64,000 bases of DNA from Megalonaias nervosa. Lineage: Eukaryota > Mollusca > Bivalvia > Unionida > Unionidae. The translations under genes and the position numbers were made by a program. Positions 24,301-36,541 of this stretch are shown in pieces; positions within the stretch are counted from its first letter, which is position 1, and every line of letters begins with the position of its first letter. The DNA lies in NCBI GenBank assembly GCA_016617855.1, contig JAECUM010001749.1:1-64000 (forward strand), in the 5' to 3' direction. The notes under the pieces are model-generated. The model ran no database searches. It was not told the DNA's origin and saw only the letters and a program-made list of their open reading frames with translations.

Positions 24301-27282
24301 CATTTTATTCAGTGAAGGTTTTAGAAACTTCATATTTTGTATTTTAATTGGCTTATGCCTACCTTACTTTAGTTTTAAATTGCATGTGTTCTGGGTGGAT
24401 TTTAGGTAATATCTGTCATTTAAATCTACATTTCTGTAGTATTACATGCACATATAGACAGTCATCTTGACCTTTTACTCATTCACTGCATAATATTACA
24501 AGGCTGGGAATATATTTGAATCTTAAATTGAAGAGAGAAAAATGGTAATAGTTTAAAAGGTAACTCTTGATTAGACAGCTTATTTGAATATTTTATCTGA
24601 TTTTCTTAAATGAAGTTCAAACACTTAAATGTTGCCTGAAATGCACCACTGCTATTATTGATGCAATGGAAATTGTGATATAATTTGATGTTTACTAATG
24701 TAATCTTTGAAAAGCAGTACTATGCACATTGTTTACTGATGCAATGAAGTACTATTGCTAGGTCTCTCATTCATGCTATATCGTCTTGCCTGCAACCATG
24801 TTGTTTCAAACAAAACAATTCACATTTGAGCTAAAACACTTGCAAAGGTACAAAATGGGAACATAAGACATTTTACTAACAAAACGGAGACAGCATTAAT
24901 TTCATAAATTATGGACAAAAGCTTTAGTATCTATAATGAAATGTTATTCAACTGATTTTAAAAATGTCAGGTATCAGATGCTTGTATATTAATTGGGTAT
25001 ACACATTATAAACATTAGCTGAGAATGCATCAATATAAACTGAGGACATCTTTATCTAAACCTGTTATTCTGAAGGTATCCCATGCAAGCATTTGCACAG
25101 TAAATGAAGCTGTGTATGGTATATTCATGGTATTTATATGTGCAGTGCTTAATGTCCCTAACATGTGTATGTATAATGTCAAAATATTTGGCTCATTAAT
25201 CGGTATGCATGATGTTTAGGTCATTTGAATGATGTCTTATTTATATATCACATCAACTATCACCAATGTAAGTGAATGATGTTGATTATGTACAAAAGAG
25301 AAATTGCTGGCATACCTCTAAGCTACTTTTGTGTAATATGGCTGACATTTCTTTGGATACTGCACTTGTGTAAACTGCACATGATCTAAGCACACAGCTA
25401 ACCAAAATGACTGCTGCCATGCACTTAAAAAAAAGACTATCATTTTGATACTTTGCTGATGGTGATCAACAAAACACTATTCTAGAAGCCAGATTACTAA
25501 CTAAATTTGAAAAAGAAATGTTATACTCAAGTAACCATGGCAAAATGAATTCTTTGTTTCTTTCACATCACATGGAAAACATTAACATTTCACTAGTTTT
25601 AAACATTGCATCCTTTTTAAGGCTTAAGAATTTAGGACAGTATTAATGATGATCTGGTTGTACATTTATTTCTATAGAAAATGCACATTTTTTTCAAATT
25701 TGTGACATCGTCAATAAACTGAAAACTTTACAAAAGCATAAATTTAATTTAGTCCTTAAGGTTTTCAATTTTGATGGGTTTCCCTATAATTCATGGACTA
25801 CACAGTAAGGACTTGTCTTATTATATCACACTGATGAATCAAATGGAAACCTTACTGAGCGCAATACAAATATTTTCAAAGAAAATGTAGAGGTGTGATT
25901 TGCATTGATTTCATAAGAACACCTCTAACACGGTGGTTGACGTTCAATGTAAAAACATACAGAAGTAGTTCACAGTAAAATTTTGTATTGTGGTGAAGAA
26001 TTTGTAATGAGTTTTGTATATGGAGTATTGCAAATATGATCTGCCCTGTATTTCTTTGAAGATTACACATTCATGACACATATAAGCATTGCTGGCTGTA
26101 CATATATTTTTTGTTTGCCTCTTTAATGAAGAGAACTTAGGTACTACCCATGACATCTGCCCATACAAAGGCTCATACATAAGTACAGCCTCACATCATC
26201 TCACCCATTCTTTCTTTCTCTGGTCTTAGGAGACATTTTGTGTTTCAGGGGAGTGTGCTAAGGGGCTTAATTTGTTCATATACATTACTACTTTTATAGT
26301 AAAGCTTTGCATTTTACTCAGGTTTGAGCATTTTTTCTTTTATACCAGAAATCATGAAGCTTGGTGAAGTAATATATCTTGACTAGTGCTTGATCACCAC
26401 TACTAAAGTGGGCCACTGTGATACATGGATATCATGCATCACTGGCTGGCTAAAACTTACTTACTTCTCAAACACTGGTCATGCTACAATCATCATTCAA
26501 GACAAGTTATACATGTACATCTCTAAATGTACCAATGCTTACAAGTAAAGGTCACTATGACCTATATTTCACATTATACTAGATTCAGTTTTTGCATTTA
26601 CCTCATGACCATATTGGTTTTTACACCATATATGCATACTGTTATGTATAAAATTATGAAACTTGGTGAATGGTTTCATCTTGATGAGGATTAAACCCTC
26701 ATAACAAGTTATATATTGAATTTTTTTCTGTACGATAATAAACTTTTTTCAATGTCTGTCAGTGACTAACACATAAATCAAAGAGAAAAACTAAAGAATT
26801 GATAATTACATTTGGTTTCAATAGGAGTCATATAACTGATAAAGATACACTGATATGTAAAACTTTAAAGTTTAAAACTAAATATCTCTAAAATATCAAT
26901 GGATCTATGTATATCAAAGCAAAATGGCAATGCAAATAAAGGAAATATTACATATTCTTGCCAAATGGAGTCTAAATGACAAGGTTGTTGTACATCATAC
27001 AAGTCTTACATGTGTCAGGATTTAAAAATCCCCAAATCAGGAGAAGGGCTGAGAATAATCTAACAATGTTTTGCAGATTTCTTGTATGTGATTATAACCT
27101 AACACCCCCACCCCCTTCTCCAAGCCATTTCTATTCCTATTGGAGATGAGATCACACACCAAGAAAATGATCACCATTTTGACTTTGGGCACTTCAGTAT
27201 TAGATGTTACCTAACAGGCAAGAAATCTTCCTTCAAATCATCACTGATAACCCATATCAGCATAAAATCAACAATTCCCACT
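24301..27282. other. non-coding, no gene seen
   Basis: About 3 kb of AT-rich sequence. Short frames at 25025-25219, 25876-26180 and 27268-27465 have no recognisable domain or convincing splice sites. Confidence 0.4.
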
Positions 27283-27589
27283 AATCAGAATTAGCACCAA
27301 AAGCCAGAGTAATAGGTCATGTGATCCATCTCCAAGATCAAAGGTCCTTACTTTTACTGAATTTGATTTGATTGACAAAGTTTGTGATATATATGATGAC
27401 ATATATGGTGTAAAAACCAATATGGCAAAGTTTGTGATCATAAGGATTGAAACCCGACCTAGCAAATACCAGCTTATTATTTCTCAAATCACTCTAAGAA
27501 ATACACCAAGGTTGTTGGTGTATGATTTTCGTGAAGAAGATGAGAAGAATAGTAATCAGGAAACAAAGGCTGATGTGACAGAAAAGAGT
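27283..27589 (+). CDS. candidate exon of an unrecognised gene
   Basis: An open plus-strand stretch of about 100 codons lies between a possible acceptor (CCCACTAATCAG) and a strong donor (GTAAGTAAA at about 27590). The encoded peptide is well composed, with VCDIYDDIYGV, KFVIIRIETRPSKYQL and PRLLVYDFREEDEKNS. It loosely recalls the strand pattern of ADF/GMF-type domains, but I would not assign it. The solo LTR at 27627 lies about 40 bp downstream, in what would be the following intron. Confidence 0.4.
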
Positions 27590-27626
27590 AAGTAAATTTT
27601 ATTGTGTTCGTGTGTTGACTACACAT

Positions 27627-28556
27627 TGTTACGTGTAGGCTCGTACAAATGTAACAAGAGAAAAGAGTGAATCCAACAAGCTTTGTAAATATTAAAAAAA
27701 TAATTTATTTCCATAGAAAACAATGTAAAAATTGGAAACAGGACTTACTGTTTGTGAATATAATCCAAAATTTAATCCTATAATTGAAAAAATACAAGTC
27801 TTATCACTAAACAGTTCTAAATGTATCCGGGTTCGAATCTCGATGAAATTCCAATCTGGAGGTGATGACGTCAGATGAAGTGGTTGTACTGGTGGCAATA
27901 GATCCTCAACTGAATCACAGTTTATATTTCCGTATAGAATTCCAGAATAAATTTCCAATGAATTTTTCTCCCAGAACTTTTTATAAAAAAGTACACATGT
28001 TTAGTTTTCTAGAGAATAATTTATTAAATCCAAAAAAACAGGTGAAAAACAAAATGGCAACAACAATGAGAAACACCTTGTTCCCTCAAGGTGTTAAGAA
28101 CGACTAACTGAAAAGTTCTCAGAATGGGTATTAAACCCAACTAAAACATCATCCCATTTTCGCGTGATAGGTCACATGGTCTCTTAACACTTGAACAACG
28201 CAACAGAAAAAATGAAATTTGTCACGTAGCAAGAACTGCCCTATCCAAGAACCAAATTCTCACACTAAAAATATATAAAAATAAAACATTGTTTATTCAG
28301 ACTAACACGTAGGCTGAAATGACCTTGGCAATAGCCAATCGTTTTCGCGTAGTGTTTACAAACTCTGTGAATCATAGTGAGCTAAAAATAGTGCTAATGC
28401 AATCTTTTGTGTTCTATACAAACTGAATTTACTGAAGAAAAAAAAATATTGAATCCCGTGAAAACAATCATTACAATAAAATGTAATGAAACAAAAATAA
28501 AATAAAAAAGAATTTTAAAACTAATACACAAGCAATTTAATTACATATACGTAACA
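27627..28556 (-). mobile_element. solo LTR of the same Ty3/Gypsy family
   Basis: The 930-bp unit begins TGTTACGTG and ends CGTAACA. It is flanked by perfect ACAT target duplications at 27623-27626 and 28557-28560. It matches the other two LTRs along its length. It keeps the CRE palindrome TGACGTCA at 27866-27873. No internal region is present. Confidence 0.9.
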
Positions 28557-28560
28557 ACAT

Positions 28561-29034
28561 CATAAGACATTGCAGTGTCAGAACTGCAAAAGAAACATTT
28601 TTTAGATATAAAAAGATCAGTGTATTATGCACAAGTTAAATCATATTCTTAGATGTTAAATATAATTTTTAAATTGGATATAAAATTACAGATTTTTTTG
28701 TGACATTCCTGTCTTAAAAGTTGACCATGCAATTCTATCACATAATATATGCAAGAAAGAGATTATTTATGAAAAAGAGGATATTTAATAGAAACCAGTT
28801 AAAAATAGTGCATGTGAAAAATAGATTGAGATAAATGCTGCAAGCTAGGATCAGTTCAGCAATAATGACTTTATGGTTAAAAAATTTTTATAAATGTAAT
28901 TAACAAAAGCAGTTTTAAAGTTTTGATTTTTGTACATATACTTCAGCAACCACTGTGTTTAAAAAATGTGGACTGATACATGTCCCTTAGAAATAATGAG
29001 ATAGTTCATGATTAATTTCCTTTTAATTAAAAGT
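28561..29034. other. non-coding, nothing recognised
   Basis: AT-rich DNA between the solo LTR and the inner end of the right large repeat. Confidence 0.4.
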
Positions 29035-30988
29035 TATCTGAAAAACAAGGATGAACCTTGGAAGACTTATTTTGTATCAAGTATAATTCTGTGTGCATAC
29101 CACAGTCAAAATGGCATGATGGTCACTAATCAGTTTAACTCATCCTTTTCCCCATTGTGTCCAATTACATTCAGTCATCTTAAAATGTCTGGATCAAATG
29201 TCATCATCACTTATCTGCTGACTGTTGCAATCAGTATCACATTTTTATGGCCAAGGTCTGTTATTAACATAATTTTTCAGCAATACAACATGAAATCTGT
29301 TAATGTAAATATTGATTTCTTCCCATGTAACCATAAAACAATCAGCACCAAAACATAGAGTATAATTCAAAAGACATACTAAATTTACTTTTGAATAAAA
29401 CTGCATTAATAATAGATGTGATTTGTAAATATTGACCTATATATTTCAGATATATACAACCTGATAAGCAGCAGGTGGGTGTCGACGAGAACACTTTGAG
29501 AATGAAAATATACTGTTCAAAATTATGTGCTATACCATGCAGATGAGACAGTTTCTTTAAACTGCTTAGGTTACATAAGTTGTGACCTTAGTGGTAGCAC
29601 TTGAACTATACAAAATGAAAGAATTTAAAATGTCACTAAGATCATACAGGCTCTTGAGAACATCATTTAAGAATATTATGCAGACTTAGTGCATCTTTTA
29701 TCAAGAAAAATACCATAAACAATAAAGGGACTGATTAAAGAGAAGTCTTGTTGTTCAGGCAAATATTGTTTTTTGAACAAGGAATTATTGCACACTCGTG
29801 TAATCATGGACATTTGTCTCTATATGATGCATCCATCAGACCACTATAAAGTTTATCTTGTTTGTATATATAGTATGTAAATACAATAGGAATCTTGACA
29901 CCCAACAAACATGTCAGTTTTTAACAATTCCTTTCTGGTAATTATCATTTGTTTCCTTGCCAATGTAGCTCTTAGTTAATGTGTAAATAAAATTCTCACC
30001 TCATCACATGGTTCTTTTCATGTGCATGCAGTATTCATCAGTTTAATTTTCATGTGCAATCTTCACCCTTTCAGTAAGATGTGCAAATAAATATTTAGTG
30101 AATTAAAACATTTGTTTTAAAACTTTTGCTTTTCTCTAGGTTTTGTACCTATCAGTATTATTGTTGGTCCAACTCTGTTAAACATTTTGTATGAAATTTA
30201 GGTCTTGGTCAGAGCTATAAGAAAAAGAACTTCAGTTTAGAAGCTTTGTATATATTGTCTCCAGTATGTTTACCCAATATTTACCATTAGTGGCCACAGG
30301 CATTATGCGAATTTGTGACCAAGCATACAATTAGCCAAAATTGCTTTTACTGTCTATGAGCCATACATGTATGATATGAAAATGGACATTACAGTGGCCA
30401 GCCAAATTTGGCTAAAAGATACATTTAGGCAAGTTAGGGTTTCTTAGAATCATACCTGTAGGTTATACTAAAGGGCACTGCAGACACTAGCCAAATTTTG
30501 GCTAAGCATACGTGTACATTGTGGAAACAGACTGTGAGGTTGATGGCCAAAGTTTGGCTAATCATACAGTTATCTTCAATTAGGTTTCTAACAGCCATAC
30601 AAGAGGGATATGCTAAAAGGCATTGCAGGCACTAGCCAAATTATGGCTAAGAATACATTTAGCAAACATTTGGTTTCCTCCAAAAAGGAAAATTTAATGC
30701 TTGTGAAGTTCAACTTTGTAATAAATAGCTACATTTGGCTAAATATACATTACTTGTTAACAAGCCACACTGAGAATACTTAGCCAAAATTTGGTTAACT
30801 TAAAGTCTCCCTGGTTGCTCCAGTAGACAGTAAAACTATTCTATAGTTATATATAGGGATTTGACCATACATTGGTCAACGGTCAACAAGATTCTCATTA
30901 GGTGCATTTAGTAAAACTGGGCCAAGAGTTTTTAGCCCATAGCTGAGGCCTGATTTGATTAAATGGAAAAACTCAAGTGAAATCGGAA
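29035..30988 (-). repeat. right copy of the large diverged repeat (inverted relative to 936-3850)
   Basis: Its reverse complement aligns with 936-3850 once the LTR at 2192-3131 and the AT tract are removed. It contains the same palindrome array at about 30325-30800. Near 29632 it shows the site GATCTTAGTGACA (reverse-complement reading) without an LTR, which is the empty state of the insertion in the left copy. Confidence 0.75.
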
Positions 30989-32455
30989 GCTGAATTGTAT
31001 TATCTTGAATCAAAGATCAAAACCTTGCAATCCAACAAAGTGATATGCCAACTCTCCTTCTTGTGCTGTGTTGTTGCCAAAAGTCACTATTCAAAGTTGG
31101 GAGCGATATGGGACTACAACTGTATGAATAGAATAAGTTGCCTTACAGAATCTGATGTTGAAACAGTTAACTTTAAATACTTAAATCACATTTTAAAAGT
31201 TCGCCGGTACATATATATCGAAAGCCTCATCTTTTTCCAGTTGAGAGGCAAATTTTATTGGTAAAAACTGGCATATACTGGTGTAACAGAACTTTGATGA
31301 TAAGGAAAAGCAACTGATTTTTACAATTTTGGTCAGTTACATGTTGCAACTAGTCACTATACCTACCAACAAAAGAAAATACTTTTTAAAAAAGTAAAAT
31401 TTAAAGAAAAATAACACCACAGAATATCCATGATATTATTTGAAAGAAATGCTAATTGTCTCGAGAAAAAAGAATAGAAAATATTTCATCTCAAAAGAAA
31501 ATCACAGCCCCCTTCCAACAAAAATGAAATGGACAGTAGAAGATGAATTTGCTATGTGTATGTTAATTGTTGTAATCTAAGTGGGATGATTAAGCTTACA
31601 CTATAGCCAATACTCACCATCATGCTGACATAAGAAATTCTACTGATAAAAACAGGAAGTGTTGATATTGAAGCCTATGATTTACTACACTATTGATATA
31701 ATCAGCATGGAAACTTTGAGTGGGATGCCAACACTCAAGTAAGCTATTTATAAGACAGGACCAGTAAATATAACACACACTTTAACTAAAACTGAGAAAA
31801 TATTTAGTGAACTGTCAAATTACATAAAGATCAGACAGAAAACAAGTGCCCTCCTGAAAATCATGGGACAATTTGCAGTCTTACAAAGGAATACATACAC
31901 GAACACATTCACATACACTAGTACATAACTAAAACATGATGTGTGTGGGTGGTGGTGGATTTGTTGTTGTTTAATCTGAAATTTTGTGAAAAGTTGAATT
32001 CACACAAATATCTTTCACAACATCCCTTTCAGACATCGTGTTGGCACATGAGACATGTGGCAAACATGTGATTAAAGGATCATAAATTACATCTGTAATA
32101 TTCACCATTGATTTGTGACATATAAAACTGTTTTGTAATACAACATAAGATTTTGAATTAATTTATCATGAATGATGAAAACATGCTGTAAATGTTATTA
32201 AATTCATTACAAGAATACTCAAGAATTTCCATACATTCCTCACTGATGGAAACTACCAAAATACCGGTGCTGTGAAAAATTACAGTGGTACGTACCACCA
32301 GAAAAAAATACCACAGTAAACCAGTATACTGGTAACACCGTGCACCTCTACAAAAGTTATTCCACAAAATCCATTTTTATTTGAGTCAAAAATGAGAGGG
32401 TTGTTTAAAAATCCCATGTACAAGTCATCCGACAAAGTTTGGACAGGTATGTAAT
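30989..32455. other. non-coding, no gene seen
   Basis: Short frames at 30977-31264 and 32158-32531 have no recognisable features. AT-rich. Confidence 0.4.
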
Positions 32456-32457
32456 GC

Positions 32458-33915
32458 ATACCTGTCAACTTGTATGGGTTACCTGTAATCTGTACGTTTT
32501 TTTTCATTTTCGTCAGTGTACGGCTGTACAACCGTTTTGTATGTTTTTTTTCTTATAAACATTCATGGGTTTTTTTAAAACAAAATTAATTTTTTTTTTT
32601 TAATTCCAGGAGTCTGGACATAATTTTTTTTAAATCGAGCACAATCCAGAATCTTTTTTAGCTATGAGCAAGCAACATGGGGATAACTCTAATATGCTTG
32701 GAAATTAATAGAAGCTGGGAATGCCAAAATGAGGTTAAGTTAAAGTATCCTTCTTTAATGAAATGAATAAAAATACATTAATATTGGAAAAAGTGTTTAG
32801 AGAGCTTCATTTCATTCAAGATTCTTATGATCCTTTTAACTGATTTCAGTATTTCTGGCTTCCATCGCATTCCAGCCAACTGAAACAAAGGCCAACGGAA
32901 CTTGAAAACATGTTCATTTGCTTGTGTGGGAATTTGAATTTATTAGGAAAAAGACATCAGTGTAAGTAAAGTCTCACTAAAACATTATAACTTTAATTTG
33001 TAGAAAAGCGCCGATATGGTATGCCAAGTGTGTGAGATATTCCTGAAATCTGACTTACCATTCCGATGTTAATCTAAACTGGAACATGCTACACAGCGCC
33101 GTTATTGGGCAGTAAGACTTCAACGCCCAAAAAATAAATATCAGGTCAAGGTCTTACATTGTAGGACTAAGGGTTTATGGGGGAAAATATAAATATGTAA
33201 TAATGAGACCATGATAAATCCAAAGAAGTTAATATTACACCTTGAAAATTTGTTTTTCAAAATACCCTGCATATACCCTTATTTTTACTAGTAGCAACAC
33301 TTTCGTTTTTGAGTTGCTCCACAAATGGATCGTGAAGCACTTAAAAATGAGTTTGAGGATTATTGCATGCCACCAGATGAGTGTGTGCCTGTATTAACAG
33401 ACGATCGCCAGAAAAGGAGCTTTTGTAGCTAGTGGGTGGATATTATCAGCCAGACAATTAGTATTGGTGGCATCCACTTCCCAAATCTGAAATTAGTTAT
33501 TCAGCGACTACTTACCTTGCCTCACAATAATGCAGACTGTGAGAGATCTGTTTCTATGATGCAAAAAATATGTACAGATTGTATAAAGTCCCTGAATGCT
33601 GACACACTAACATCATTTTTACAGTGGAAAATAAACATTTGACACCTGCTACATAGACTTTAAACCTCTGATTACATTTTGAAAAGTGCAAAGGGTGCAA
33701 GTGTTGCATATAATAACATGTGTGTTACAACGCACTCAAAATCAAAAGAATAAAATAAAATAAAGTTTCAGAGATGTAAATAATTATGTAAATGTGTGTA
33801 AAATTAGTTCATTTATGGCAATTGTTGTTTGTATGAATACATTTTTTTGTTTAAGTTCTTTTTGGTCTCTGTAAGGTTTTTATTGGTCTGGCATACAGGT
33901 TTTTATCTCAAGGGG
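32458..33915 (+). mobile_element. decayed hAT-like DNA transposon
   Basis: The ends form a short imperfect inverted repeat: ATACCTGTCAACTTGTATGG at the left against ATACCTGTTAACCCCTTGAG read from the right. Inside is a fragment of a hAT-type transposase C-terminus (33325-33642). T-rich tracts near 32495-32600 belong to the left end. No confident 8-bp target duplication could be placed, so the borders are approximate. Confidence 0.5.
33325..33642 (+). pseudogene. hAT-type transposase C-terminal (dimerisation) fragment
   Basis: The frame from ATG at 33325 runs through an in-frame TAG at 33430-33432 to a stop at 33640. Downstream of the stop codon are FPNLKLVIQRLLTLPHNNAD and CERSVSMMQKI, which follow the hAT dimerisation-domain pattern (FP.L..VA..LL..P.S.A..ER.FS). 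The rest of the transposase, including the catalytic core and BED finger, is absent. The copy cannot move on its own. Confidence 0.7.
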
Positions 33916-34298
33916 TTAACAGGTATGTGCAATGTAGAACTAATGTTATTGTGAGAAGAATGTTTGTATTCTTTCAGTCTTAATGACCTTGATCTTTCAT
34001 CCACAAAGTTTGGTAACTGAAGATGGTGGAGAAGAAGAGTTTTTGTGCAGAAACCAGTTTTCTTCTTTTATTCACAACCACCTTGACAACTGACCTATTT
34101 CCTGAAACAGACAGGCTTCTTCCGTACCTCAAGTGCAAGCCAAACAAAGAGACAAGGAAATGAACAATTCAACATATATGGTTTTCTTCACTTCATACAA
34201 AAGAAATTAAATATAAATTCAAAGTTAAACTGAAACCAAATGATTCCTATAGCTTTAGATGTACATGTACCTGACTACATTGAGTATTATTCAAATAC

Positions 34299-34397
34299 CT
34301 TCTCCATTCTCTTTTTGTTGTTTAACTCTTTCAAACGTTTAATCTGCTGCTCTCTTCTCTCTTTCTGCTGCTGAGCTGAAATCTGACTGCCTGGAAC
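34299..34397 (-). CDS. ACTR5: actin-related protein 5 (INO80 complex), internal exon
   Basis: A 33-codon, phase 0-0 exon between an acceptor (TTTACAG) and a donor (GTATTTG) on the minus strand. It encodes a highly charged helix including QQQKERREQQIKRLKELNNK, which matches the ARP5-specific insert downstream of the actin-fold HK.QLP segment. ARP5 is the nuclear actin-related subunit that joins the INO80 chromatin remodeller. It directly continues the reading frame of the exon at 39345-39476. A 4.3-kb DIRS-like element lies in the intron between them. The remaining ACTR5 exons were not found in the window. Confidence 0.85.
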
Positions 34398-34660
34398 CTG
34401 TAAAGCATATAAAATAGAGATAGTTGTCATCTTGTATCTCTAAGATATACTTATTTCAAGTCATAGCATGTCTATTGATAAATAATTTCATTTTTTCATG
34501 TTATTTTATTACTGCAAATTAATTAAAGGTACTTATTAAACCATGTGATGTTGTATACTTAAGTGACATACCTATAAAATGGCTGAAGATTAGGTGGAGG
34601 TCAGACAGTTTCTTGTTTTCCATTCCTTGGTGTGAATTTTTAAGAAAATTATTTTTCTCC

Positions 34661-34745
34661 GAAAATACTTACCCAATCACACTATTTTAGGAATAATAGC
34701 CTGCTACCTCATGAATCCAGCCCTACTAAAAGACAAAAATTGTAT
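34661..34745. repeat. DIRS-like element 1, left inverted terminal repeat
   Basis: Starts near AAAATACTTACCCAATCAC and continues to CCAGCCCTACTAAAAG. It is the complement of 38901-38985. Confidence 0.75.
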
Positions 34746-35378
34746 TTTCCTATCTATTTCATACACAAAGGGCCCATCACCTCCGTTTTACTGGTGTTGT
34801 TAGTTTTTACCCGAGTGATATGCTAACGAGGATGCACACATGGCAAGGTGCTTGGGAGGCTTTTTAAGTAAGGGTGATTGGGTAAGTATTTTTGGTGAAA
34901 CATAATTTACTTAAAAATTTGCTTTCTCCTTCAAATACATTCCTCAATTGGAGAATAGGCAATTGGAGGAGGGAATGCTAAGCATCTGACCTCTACCTCA
35001 GGCATCATTCTATGGAATGATGGTTGGATTCCCCATGCAAATGATAACCTGTTCTCCTAATTACATAAGTAACACAGCCTAGGGTTACTTCATGTGTGAC
35101 CCTTACATATGGTTAAGAAGATAAATATGGAAATCTTCTTATCCAAAAAATTTCACTGGTAAATCCAGCAAAGCTGATAGGCTGTGTTGATTGTTTCAAT
35201 TGGGTCTGGAGGCTCTCTGTGGTGTTGCCACTAGGTCTACCAGATTCAAGGTTTGCCTCCACAAAGCTAAGTCTCTGACATGAAAACTCAAGAAGGTTGA
35301 CTCTGCATGCCAGCCATCAGTGTCTATTGTATCTCAGATCGAAACATTACACTCAAACGTAAGGCTCACAGAGATGGC

Positions 35379-36404
35379 TCAAATCTCATGAGCAGTAATC
35401 TTCATGAGGCAACTCTGATCTTCTGAAACCTCTGAGTATGCCAAGTGTATAACCCATTTCAGCCATGAAGCAAAGGCTTGAAAGTTGATATCCTGTATCC
35501 TGGCTTTCACCCAAAAGAAGAGGCGTTTGCATGTGCCATGACTTGTCTCCATCCATTTCAAGTAGTGCTTGAGTGTGTGAACAGAATCTTGACTGGTCAC
35601 TGCTCTTGACCTGTCTATGGAAGACAGCAAGCAAATGATGACTCTGAGTGATGGTAACTTGTTTTTGGCTACAATGCCTGGTTGTGCCAACAGGACTACT
35701 GAACCATCCAATCTGAACTGAAGATAGTTCAGGTTGACAAAAAGGGCATGTAGTCGCTTGCCCTGCACACAGAAGCTCGAGCTATCACAAAACACGTCTT
35801 GTAAGATAGTAACTTTAGCAAAGTGTGGGCTAGAGGCTTGAATTTGATTGAATTGTGCCATGTTAAAACCCAGGACAGATTCTATTTTGGAAACAGAGTG
35901 AGGGATTTTGGTCAATTGAGACCAAAATTTAATAAAAGACCTGATAAGTCTTTATTTGTGCCCAATATCATGTCTAGCATGATGCCAAAATGTGTCCAAT
36001 ATCATGGAGCAGTAGCCTTTGATAGTAATTGGGGGCCGACTGTTTCTCCTTGAAGAGCCAGCGAAAAAAGTCAGCCAGTTGAGGGACTGAGGCACTCAGA
36101 GGGACAATGTTGTTGGTATGGCACCAATCCCTGAAAACATGTCACTTTTCACTGTAAGCCTTCAGAGTGGAGGCCCTTCTTGCTGTCAAGATTTTCTCCA
36201 CAAGCAAAGGTATTAACTGTTCATCTCACATGGCTGCCCTAAGCCATGTTTGCAGAAGACGACGGTCCAGGCAGGGATGGAACATTGTGACCATGGTTGT
36301 TTGAGAAGATTCAGGTTGACCTGTTGTTTTTTTATGAGTGACCCAACTGTTCTGAGGGAACAGGGAGATCCACTGAGCTCGAAACTGCAGAGTCCACTAC
36401 CCAC
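35379..36404 (-). pseudogene. DIRS tyrosine recombinase, inactivated
   Basis: The frame at 35915-35379 (178 codons) matches the C-terminal catalytic half of DIRS tyrosine recombinases, with AKNKLPSLRVII, LKHYLKWME, KRLFFWVKA and ITAHEI. In the HxxR catalytic box the His is present (AHEI), but the following Arg codon is TGA, so the protein ends exactly at the catalytic arginine. The N-terminal core-binding part is in another frame at 36404-36213 (LLKQPWSQCSIPAWT region). At least one frameshift separates the two. Confidence 0.75.
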
Positions 36405-36541
36405 AAGTAAGCTGTCTGAAGGCAGTGGGCAGGGCAGGTCAATGTTTCCAGTTAGGGGCTTGAAGGCAGAGAAATTCAGTTCTTATCGCCTCTGTATGAT
36501 TGCCTCTAGGTTGGTTGTTGTCTCCAGGCATTGGGTTGGGA

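Noticed and set aside
32458..33915. 8-bp target duplication for the hAT-like element
   Set aside because: Flanking bases TGTAATGC and GTGCAATG are similar but do not match at any consistent border.
33960..34140. possible exon beside ACTR5
   Set aside because: A G+C-richer stretch exists, but no frame continues the ACTR5 sequence and splice sites are weak.
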